A stretch of 64,000 nt of DNA from NCBI RefSeq assembly GCF_014839805.1, contig NC_051121.1, positions 6,617,116 through 6,681,115 of the forward strand, read 5' to 3'. Below the pieces are notes generated by a model. The model saw only the letters and a program-made list of their open reading frames with translations. It was not told the DNA's origin and searched no databases. The position numbers were made by a program, and so were the translations under genes. Source of the stretch: Manduca sexta (lineage: Eukaryota > Arthropoda > Insecta > Lepidoptera > Sphingidae). Shown here one piece after another: positions 42,001 through 54,000 of this stretch; positions within the stretch are counted from its first letter, which is position 1, and each line of letters opens with the position of its first letter.

Positions 42001-45000
42001 TTATTACAAGCTTTTATTTAACTTTCGATATATGAATGTATGCTTGTATGTATGTTCGACAAATATCTTGTAGCTGAATTTTAAAGCAGTTAGCCTCAAT
42101 AGGGTACCGGACTCATTTTTCTTTTTTACTATTATCAAATATTTACATAATATAAATTATAACACAGAAGGAATTTTTAAAATCCGGTAAAAAATCAACA
42201 AGTTATAAGTCTTTGAATTTCGGTGGAAGGGGTAATTAACAAGAAACAGAAAAGAGACGAAATATCAACATGTGACGTCATCGGGAATTACGACACGTGC
42301 GAAAGAAAGAGATGTAGCGATATCCCCACATAGCGCCCACTTCTGCACATTACAATATTTTAAATATGAATTACTCGCTAATTTTTTAACCAATTTTTAT
42401 GCAGTTTTCGCAGGAGTACTTCTTTTTCATATTATTTACCATTATATATAGAATAATGGACAAAATGAAGCATAGGCCGGTCCCCTATTGAGATGAAATT
42501 TTGCATAAGTACATGTTTAGTTTGGATAACAATGCAAAGTTAGCTAGGTGATGTCATGCTGTTTCTGTTTAACTCTGAGAATAAACATGGGACGCTATTT
42601 TCTCAGGAAGTGAAATAGGATAAACGTTGATCGTCCATAAAGGACCTGATAATTAATAATGCTTAGTTGGTGTTGTATATTTTATTTTAAACTATAATTA
42701 CACGTTATTTAGGTCTAAAATTACAATATTATGTTATTTTGTGCAGCTATAATTAATCTTTTTGGTCATCCCGAAGCTAGATACCTTTTTAAGCATCTAT
42801 ACCTCGTATAACCATTTTTGTTTTAATACAGTGAGGATACATACATAACTATGTCTTAATAAAAATATTAAATTATAATGTGCTAATAAACGGCACGTGT
42901 AAATATTATAGTTTAGGGTAAGTTCGAATTACGGGATAACGTCGTCATATTATCTTGACATTGAAATGATAGCCTTAAATTCTACTTTATAAATTACCAT
43001 AATTGTTTGCCACTGAATTAAATTTACTTACAATTTAGCAGTAATTTTAACCTATCGGTATTACCCCATGACCCGAACTTACCCCAGCACACCCATTTTA
43101 TATATTTAATCAGTTTCGTTTTCAAATTGCAAAGTTAGTAGAACGCAACCAATTTTTTCTGGCGGGTTCTCCCCTACTTTTGGCTGGAGAAGGTAAATTT
43201 TTGCATCATACGTTCCGTATATGCCCTTCTCTGGTAACGCGTTGTAGTTGAACACGTAGTCTTTCACGACCAATGCTCCCTGTAAATACGTATCAATGTT
43301 AATAATGGTACATTTGTTTAATTCTCTTGAGGAGATATTATTTTTAAATGCTGTAATGCGAATACAAGACATCGATGTAAAACTATTTTTCGTTTTACAT
43401 TGCAGTCTTAAAGTCTTCGAAACATCGGGACGAAATCATAGTATAAAAAACCGCAATAAAATTCTAAAAGTAGTATTATTTAGTTCTCTTGAGTACATTT
43501 CAATATATTAGCTAAATCAAAAATCTATAAATATAATGTAAAATGGAATATTACGTTGCCTTTCTTATGTATTCATTATATTTAAACGTTTTGTTCATTA
43601 AGTTTGTGTGTTTGGATGTAGGAGTTAATTTTAAATACCTAATTAATTTTATAATACATATTGTAGAGTGATTTAGGTTTCTTATCCAACGAAAAGACTA
43701 CGGCAAAATACGAACAATATCTAGTTGCTGCTACCTTAGGGATAGGACAATCGGGAGGATCGATTCCCGCCTTCGTGAAAATTTCCACCATGTTAGATTC
43801 TGCGTGCTTCTTCAAGAAACAACACGCACAGTCGTCGGCAAACGTCTGGTATGGCTTGCAGCCGCCGTCCATGTACTTGCACGCATCTATGAAGATCTGC
43901 AAACAATATACCCCGTATTCAATAATCGATCTCAGTCGCGTTTCTAGATCTATCTAAAAATTGACCAATCAGAACAACGCTTTTTGACATGTCTACAAAT
44001 GAGTTATTTTGATTGGTTGATTCTCGGAATCGGATTGAAGATTGAGATTAGGATTGTTTATTGAAGACAGTCGTAACTTCTTTTGACGTTATATGCATTA
44101 CACGGCGGTTTATAGTGCGGGTGAACAATCTACGACCTGTATATGGGGTTGCAAGGCCACAGCAAGGCCATGTCTGGGTTGCCCATATCTGTGGTCGTAG
44201 CGTAGACTTTCTACTGACGTTGACGTTGTATTTGGAAATGACATATCCGAGCGATAGACTTATCTATCTGATATGCTATGCCCATACATTTGTTGTTTTA
44301 TATTAGTGTTAATGAATGTAGAAAGGCGTCTTCGCTACGGCCTCTGAAATTAAAGGGTGGATTTGCAACCGAAAGCCCAGTACTTTTCAGATAATTAATT
44401 CATTATAGGTGTAGCTTGAGGCTTTTTCCTCGTAAAATCTTTCTCGGTATTGAGAAGGATAAAAAAAGCTAATGTGAATAAGTATGATCTTTTAGTTCAA
44501 GCTTACTCTATGCTAAATCCAATTAAGTCAGTGATTTAACCGTATTTTTTTTTTAATGTTTGGATGACGACATGAGCTTGCGTTTGCCTGATGGTAAGCG
44601 ATACGACCGCCCGTAAACAATAAAAATACCATCCAACACCTTTAACTACACAGTATTGTTTGGTATTCCACTGCGCTCGCCATGCTGAGACATGAGATGT
44701 AAGTCTCAGTATGTCGAGTAGTTACACTGGCTCCAATGTCAAATTACGTAACAAACAGTGACTTTTGCATTTATATATTAGTATGAAAGTGGAGAAATGC
44801 GGTTAAATTTAATTGAATAATATGTATGTCTCTATTGTTTAATAAGTGAACATGTTTTCTAAAATATAACTTACACCATGTTCATTGTCCAACACAAAGT
44901 CCAGGTCTCCATTTAAGTTAAAGCCATCGTGGGTCCGATTAACTTTTTTCCTGCTTATTTCGAGTTTGGTGGTGTACTTACTGTCGTCTGGACACTTCGC

Positions 45001-48000
45001 GACATTCTTTGTAATCCATCTGCCATTGCCCTGGGGGTGTTGGGCGCGTTAGTTATTCATAGTTTTGGATATTTTAGAACTATACATTGTCTCAAAACTA
45101 TATAAAAAATTATTTTTGAATACTATTAAAACAGAAATTTTAGAATATTATGTCTTATAACAGATTTTAAGTAAGTACTAGGTGTTGCGCGCGTCTTTGC
45201 CCGCGTTGAAAGCATTTCCCGCTACAAACACTACAAGTTGTACGATGCCAGCGCCATCTATCTTGAAATTTAGATTTAAAATTAAAATAGTTCCCAGAGG
45301 AGTAAATTACCGAGAATAAAGTAGCCTATATGATAATCCGGGACATAGCCTGCGGTGTGCCAAATTTTATCCAAATCCGTTCATCAATTTCTGCGTTTAG
45401 TTCTAACAAACATCAAAATATTTCAAGAAGCCACTTAAATTACTACAAATAAGCATTTAACTGAAATATTAGCATTATGTTTTTATTCATTTAAATTATG
45501 TACAATTATAATTATTAATATCAATTATATGACAAAAAATTAAAGACAACTTCTATCATAAGTGCAAATATAACTCACTATCATGTCGGTTGCGCCCCAA
45601 GCCGCTACCAGCGGTACAGCGCACAACAATAATGGCAATATCACCATGGTTATAGCACTCGTAATACTCAATATTTACATGTAACCTCTCGTTAAATAAC
45701 CATGGTGTCGTGTCGATAAACTGTGTTGATGCTATCGCTCTTTACTGTTGATGCATAGTGCGCATTCTTTTATAAACTACATGCGATCTGTTCTGTCATT
45801 GCAGTCTATTTGAGGCAATTAATTGTTGTGTTTGTTTTTTTTTTTCTAAATAGCGAACATTCAGCTTTGGCAAATGTAATCGCAGATGGATGCTTACGTA
45901 TTTAGAGAGCGAAAAATAATGGCCGTAAAGGCATTTCATATTATTTCTTACTATTTAACATTTTTTTTTGCCTTCTATATAAATACTAGCTTTTGCTCGC
46001 GGTTTTGCCCGCTTGGAGAAGTTTTCCGGATTTAATTATATTCATGGCTCACTATTTTGGTCGTAGTGGCTTCCACATAAGGTAGATATATGATTTCGCA
46101 GACTTTTATTTAGAACTATTTAAGACAAACAATCCTACGATACATCATCTTTGTCTAAATCCAACGGTTTAGACGATACCAAATATATAGCAATTTTTTG
46201 CGACTAACTTGATATGTATCGTATATTATAACCAAATTACATAAAATCATTATAAATTGTTGACTATATGTAGACGTTATTTATCTAAGGACGGAGCATT
46301 GCTGTGATAACAAGTCGTTCAGCCTTGTTTATCTGACAGCCAATTAGATTCAAGTTGTATTTCAATATTAGCTAATCACAATAGCCCTTTGTCTACGTAC
46401 TGCGAAGGCTGCCATGCCGTCAGCACTGAGAAACAGACTTGTTATCACAGCAAAGATAGGGCTTAGATAAATAACGCCTATGAATAAGTGGGTATGTGTT
46501 ATTCTGATGTATAACCAATATTACTGTAAAGTTTCATCCAAATCCGTTAAGTAGTTTTTTCGTGAAAGATGAATAAACATACATACATCCTCCCAAACTT
46601 TCGCATTTATAATATTGATTTATATAAATATAAATGGCATAAAACAATCAAACATATTTATCAAAAGGTTTTCAATTGTTAATATTACGTAGTAAGTACT
46701 ATTCAGTATTCTGGGCTGTCTGGATGTTAGAAGTAAACGCAAAAGCAGCTGAACGGATTTTGATTAAATTTGGCGTACAGTTAGACAATGTCTAGGATAC
46801 TATACGTATGGGTTGAGATCGGATTATATGCAATGTTATTCCGACTGAAAAAAGCGGCGATAGCCTATTTGGTTGTGGAACGGACTGCCGAGACGAATGT
46901 CCATTGTCCGTAGGTTCAAAACACAAGGGCACAAACCTCTGACTTTTCTAAAATTATGTGTGTATTCTTTGTGAATTATCGCTTGCTTTAACGGTGTAAA
47001 ACATCGAGAGGAAACCTGTACACCTGAGAAGTTTTTTATAGGGATTTCGAAGGTGTGTGAAGTCTACCAATCCGCACTAGGCCAGCGTGGTGGACTAAGG
47101 CTTAATCCCTCTCAGTAGTAGAGGAAGCCCGTGCCCAACAGTGGGACAGTATATAATATAGGGCTGATATTATTATTTATATTCCAACTAATTCGTCTAC
47201 TTGTTTTGTACAGTTATTTCCTGACACTGATTAATGAAAATGGTATTATGAGTAATGTAGCTTCCTATTAGTGAAAGAATTTTCAAAATCGTTTCGGTAG
47301 TTCTAAAGATTGAGCCTTAGAAACCTACAAACAAACAAATACATTCACAAACTTTTATTCTTTGTAATATTAGTGTAGATATAGAAATAAAAATTAAACA
47401 TCTTTTTTTTACAATACGTAATCTTTGATTTGGGTGATTCAAAGTATAATATTGTTTCATTAATTTTATAATGAAAATGCCAATAAGTTCGCTGATTGCG
47501 TGCATCTTCTCCTAAAATATAAATCTTTTTTGTCACCAGCATAATTAGATACACAAATTATTAATAAGGAATATTTTGGTAGCTAAACATTTTCAAAAAT
47601 ACCCAAACTTCGTTTTTATAAGCTTTATAAATCTTTGTAATTTTTTTATTAGTCATTTCTTAGTTTATTTCCAACAAAAATCCAATAATTTTATAAACTT
47701 TCGCATAAATTATATTATGAAGAAATAAGATGAGATGTGTGAATATCAATGATTCTCGAACTTGAGGGCCTTGAATCTTGAATATGTCGTTGAATCTTTC
47801 AAATAACAATGAATTATTGGGTAAAAAAACAGATAAGTACATTTATTATATCGTTTATTAAAATGCATGGAACATCAAAAATATAGTATTACACATATTA
47901 CTATAGAAAGTGATACTAAAGGCAGTATTAAAAATTACACACTGAAGAAAATATGTCCTTAAATAACAAATATATAAAAATTCATCGCAAATAGACTATA

Positions 48001-51000
48001 GACATATCCATCGCCCCTTTACGTAGTATCTCAACGGCCCGTTGATGCATGGATCTTGTCAAACTAATTTGTGATCTGAATTATAATAAACATATCAATG
48101 ATTGTGTTTAACATATACATAATTATTACGACTAAACTGAATGTTTCGTTGATTATTCATAACCGCATACGTCGTTATTGTCTTCCACGAACTCGACGAT
48201 GGCCGCCACGCAACAGACGCGCTGCCCGTGTTTAGTTATGCACCCCGTGCCCTCATACTCTCCGTAAGGGCAATTCGGTGGCAAATTACAGTAATCTACC
48301 ATATAGTTTTGCACTTTATATGATCCCTGGGGAATAAAGAGAAAAGCCCATTCATAAAACTGTCTTCACCACTACCGTCAGAACCATAGTGATAATTGAC
48401 CAATCACAATTGAGTTTGTATGACGTGTTTACGGATGAGTGATTTTGATTGGTTCATTACAGTTAGTTGGTGGTTGGGTTGGTTTATTGGAATCTACCGT
48501 TGGAAAATGATGTGTTTTAATAATAAATAGTTAATTATATTGGATTGATTACAAGTTTTAGTTTGGAATTCGAAGTAAATAGATTTTGATGCAATTTTGT
48601 TACTTCAGAATCTTTATATACTACTTACATCTACGTTTTTATAGAGAAAAGACCATATTTTTAATTCTATTACACATACCGTCGCTAAGGGGAACTCTGG
48701 TGGATCGACGCCGGCTAACAAGAGTAATTGCTTAATATTTTCATTGGTATATTTCTCGAAGAATTGGGTAATATTCTCGTCCTTCAATATCTGATAGGGC
48801 TTGCATCCGCCGTCCACTTTCTTGCATATGTCGATTAATATCTGTGAAACATTATTATGAGTGTCAAGGCAGCAAACCTTTAGTAAATTCGTGATTGATA
48901 GTGTGGTAGCTTAGATTAGATTTCGTACAATAGGGTATTTGACTCATTTTTGTTTTTTTACTTTTTCAAATGTTTACATAATACAAATTCCAACACAGAA
49001 AGACTGATTAAAATCCGATAAAAAATAAACAAGTTGTAAGACTTTGAATTGCGGTAGAAGGAGTAAATGTAAAAAACAAGAGGCGCAATACGCGCACGTG
49101 ACGTCATCGGGAATTACGTTGCGTGCGAAAGCATGAGATGGAGCGATATCAACACTAAGCGTCCACTCCTGCGCATTGCAATATTGAAATATTTATTACA
49201 GGCTCATTTTTTTAACTAATTTTAATACAATTACTTTTACATACGAAATAATGTACAAAATGAAATAAAAGAAAGTACCCTATATTGCTTTAGGTGAACT
49301 GTAATAAGGCCTTGTATACAAGACTTGAATCTCCGACTACCTTTAAGAGGATATAAGCTAGAACTTTACGTTACCCCATACGAGTCGTCCAAGTCTTTTT
49401 CAAAATCACACGTGACGTTATAGCCTTCATTGGTCCGGTTCAGCCTTCTCTTCACCACGTCGCAGTTCATGTACAAATTGTCCCCGACCCTGGGTTCGTA
49501 CTCCATAAAACTCAGAATGTTCCATAGGCCAGGACCCTGACAAAATGAAGATAGAAGTTTAACAAATACATTCACATTATTTGAGCGAATATAATTGAGT
49601 GAGAAAATGTGAAATAGTAGTTATCGATTGAAGTGGCGTGCGAGGACTTCAGGCAAATGTATGTAAAAAGTCGAGCCTGTGCTTCATATTATTATTACTT
49701 TATTGGTGTCTAGCACTACGCATCATTAATAATCATCAAATATTATAAATAAGTATGTTTGTGAATATATTTGGATGATTGTTTGATTGATTGAAGTAAA
49801 CGCGATACCACTGGGCGGATTTGGATAAAATTTTACATATAGTTAGAAAACATCCTGGAAATATAATAATACACATTACACACATGCGTCTTTGTCCCGA
49901 TAATTTGCTCCTATGGAAAGTAATGGTATTTTTTTAATTTAATTTTGTATGTAGCCGTCTACCAAGCTGTCATCGCCAGTGTTTTAAAAGATTGTTGTAG
50001 CGGGAAAGAGTTTTGCCGCGGGCCAAGGTGCAATAAACATCTAATAGTATATAAGTACTTACAATCATGGAACCCTGCTGTCCATGCACCATAGAAAAAG
50101 TAAAAAATAATGTGAAAATTATTCTCAAATACATTTTGAATACCTTAATGAACATTCAGTTCTAATGAATTAATATTCCCTCCATGGGTTTATATACTGT
50201 GATACAGCATGACAACCAGCGGTTTATTCAGTATTGCATGATCAGGCTACTTCCTAGTACATACATATCAAGGTGAAAAACTGTCAGGCGTCCCTGACAT
50301 GGTTATATAAATCATCCTCTCATGATTTAACATCTATTAGTAAGAACATCACCGGGCTGTACGGCTGAGCTGATGTTTTAAAAAGGTAAGAGATCCCTTG
50401 ATAGCCCGTCTAGTTTTAAAATCTTCATAACAGCCTTTCGTGAAGGAATGTAAATCAATATCTTTGATTAAAACGCAATAAAAGTTAATTAACCTAATAA
50501 AAGTCGCAAGGGGACGCTGGTTGAGGGTTCATAGATCGATCTGGAAATCTTCGGCGAAGGCCCATGTTCAGCAGTGGACATCCTGCGGCTAATGATGATG
50601 AATTTGTAACGTGTTTAGTAATAAAAGCAGCAATCAAAAATGATATTGTGTTTTATATTATAAAACAAAAACAAAAAATTGTGTTGTTTTTATATTACAA
50701 CTCTAAAAGAAATCTAATATTCGTAGGCATGGCTGGTGGGTCATGTGACGGTGCTCAACATGTGTGAACTCGACGATTTCCTAAAGCATCTGAGGCGCTA
50801 AATTATGAGCATTGTGTTCATAACCTAATAAACGGTGAAGCCGTGCCCAAAACTCGTTCTGTGATTCTAGTCAACAACACGATAAGTATATTGAAAGTAT
50901 AACCAATAAAGTATGTTTTTATTTGCAGGTTGATGAACTGCGCATTGCAATCGACGACCGCGATCGACGAGCACTCGATAGCGGCGGCGATGTTGCCGCT

Positions 51001-54000
51001 CGCCACAGCCTACTGCAGGAAACTGTGTACGGGCGTCATACAGTACGCTTACATGTGCATACAGGTCAGATTCATGTGCAGTTTCTGTATGTCCCGTTGC
51101 CGTTTTTTTTTTCGAATAAAATATCAACGGAACTTTACCGATGTCTGGAAAAGAAGCTGCGAAGATGCGTGGCGGGAAAAATTACAAATAGATATTTTCT
51201 TTATAATTGTATGAGGCTTTCAGGTTTAAATAAATATATTAATTACCATGGAAGAGAATTAATGCTATGGTATTGATATTCTATATACATTATACATACA
51301 ATACTAACTTGTAGAAACAATAACAACAACACTTACTCCAGTGTTCTTTCTCTTTCGGTATTTACTATTGTTATCTTCATTTCTTAATATATATCATAGA
51401 CTTGAATGACTAAAACACCTGGAAGAAATAAACAAAATATTCCTTAATCATATTTCCTATTACAGGAACATCAAGTATGGACGAGCCAACAGTTCTGGGA
51501 GGCGGCCTTCTATCAGGACGTACAGAAAGACATCAAGGCCCTGTACCTGCCCAGCCCCACGCACCATCAGCGTGTGCCCAGTCCGAGGTAACACCACACA
51601 CACGGGCCCTGTTGCCAATCATGTTTGTTTTGTACGCCGTAACCAGTCTAGAAATAAAAAAATAAATAATTGACATATCCAATATTTTGCCTCAATGACT
51701 TGTAACATAGAAACTAAGATTATTTGCCCTTGAACTGCAACCAGTAGGAATTTACGCGCTTCGTATAGTATTTGTATCAATCGATCTTCTAGTTGGGCAA
51801 AGTGATATTGTTTTTTTTTACTCATTATCAACCAGAAGTGTGGAATTTGTGCCTGATATGGCAATAGGTTCGCCTCCTATCACACCATGGGACGGAGTAC
51901 ATACGACAAAAAGTGAGTGCATAATTTGCGCCTCTGCATACCTCTTGGGAAAAAAGGCCTGAGTGTGTGTGTGATTTTTTATTGTAATTGACATATTTTA
52001 AATTTTACACAATTTTGTTTCAGAGACGACGAGGAATACATATCGTTACTTAAAGCTCAAGAGCCGAGTGCGTTGGAGATAGCAGCGGAACAGATGAGGC
52101 TGTGGCCTAGTTTACCACCCGGTGAGGATGCTGTTATTTATGCCACAGTCAATGAATGCAAAATAATGAAAATACATAAGTTTGTTTTAGTTATTTCTAT
52201 TGTTAGCAAAATATTTACATGAAAAGAAGGCTTTATTTGTTTTAATTTTTTCTACCGAATACCTTTTATACTTAGTTAAATTATTTTCTGGCGTGGCCTA
52301 CATCAGTAATTCATATTTCATCAGTCAACGTCGACTCTACCAAGTTTTAATCCAATGTTCAGGAAACATTCACTTCAAATAAATTAGATATCAAGCGGAA
52401 ATATATCGTAGTAGTAGTTAAACGGTTTACTTGGATCTGAGTTCACACGATGTATAGTTTGTAATTGCACCTCAAAAAATTAAATGACCATTGTAAAATA
52501 ATCATGTTTATTTCAGAAAAACAAAGAGAGTTAATCGCGAGCGAGGAGTCGACGCTGTACAGTCAGGCGATACACTACGCGAACAGAATGGTGTATTTGC
52601 TGTTGCCGCTAGAGGGCGCTGGCAGGAGGGCCGAGGCGAAGGGCGACGACACGGATAGAGCTAGCAATAGTATCACTAACAGGTACAGCAATACAATCAC
52701 TTCAACTTATTTGAGGGTAGTAAGGTCTGAGTTGATAGATGAAACTCAGTTCTCTCTGAAGTGTGATATCAGCTAAGATGCCGTCAAATTACAGCATGGT
52801 AAGGTTCTAGCTATTTAAAAACATATACTAATCCAAATCCAATTTATTATGATAGGTTGCATCGTGCTTACGACAATTCTGCCGATGTCTAGTATTGAAA
52901 GCAGATGACTAAAACTTATATCAACAACATCTCAAATGATATCTTAAGTCACAAAATGTGACGGATTTGACAGCTGAGTTTTTGTTTACGCCAAACTCAG
53001 CTGAGAACAAGCACTAAATAACAATTTAAGCTTTTTTTATTAAATGGTAAAATACTTTTAATGTCTACTTGAGATCGTACCCAACTTTGAGATTGATTTA
53101 TTTATGCGGTCCTAAGAGTTTGAGTGTTCGAAACACGAGCATATCTGTTATATTGCAAACACAACCGGCAAAGTCAAACTCTGTCCCACATTCTTATCAA
53201 AAGTTTGATAGTAGCTTAGTTTCAAAAATTACACATTTAAACTGTAAAGATAATATTTGTATAATTCGACCCGAATTAACGAAGGAACTTTGAAAACCAT
53301 GGTATCATATCACTAAATTGGCCATCTAACTAATTATAATTTACTATTCATGTGTACTATTATGCCAAGTATCTATTACTTAGGATTTGATTTCTTTTTT
53401 ATTATCGCAGTGTCGCCGAGTCTGACAGTGTGGACGCTGAGTCTGGGTTTGAAGAGGCGGATCCTGGCGAAGCAGGCAACAATGTCATAAAAATGGTTTC
53501 CAGATTTGTCGACAAGGTAAAATTTGACATACGTGTGGACTATCTGAATTTTATTGGTATAGTTTGTCTCCCATAACCTGCATAATATTATGTAAACATT
53601 CAAATTTGTGATATGCATATATTTTAATTTTGCATATATCTCAGTAAATTTTTTCAGAAATACCTACACAACCGAATCAAACAACCAGTCTTGTATAAAA
53701 TTGAAAACAATACCTCCATTTTGGAACACCTGTGTGTATAAAGTTGGGATAATATTTTTAAGATTATGTGTCACAGGGTTTATTTAATATTTTAATATTG
53801 CAGGTGTGCACGGAAGGCGGTGTAACTGCGGAACATGTCCGCTGCTTACACCAGATGATCCCGGGCGTGGTGCACATGCACCTGGAGACGCTGGACGCGG
53901 TCGCGCGGGAGAGCAGAAGACTGCCACCCGTGCAGAAGGTACTGTTAATTAATCACGTGATGTCGACAGTTGTATGATCAGAGTGTTTACGTTGTTTAGG

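Larger units (their letters stand above)
30499..50928 (+). other. Sbf intron 11, 20 kb, hosting the array tail and three minus-strand genes
   Basis: It contains the rest of array 1 (to 31854), genes A, B and C on the minus strand (32794-50155), and many mobile elements. Stretches 31860-32720, 36250-36960, 39780-40130, 41020-41460, 41790-42090, 42500-42900, 43910-44540, 46620-46870, 47390-48150 and 49560-50060 show nothing I can identify apart from AT-rich DNA. Confidence 0.9.
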
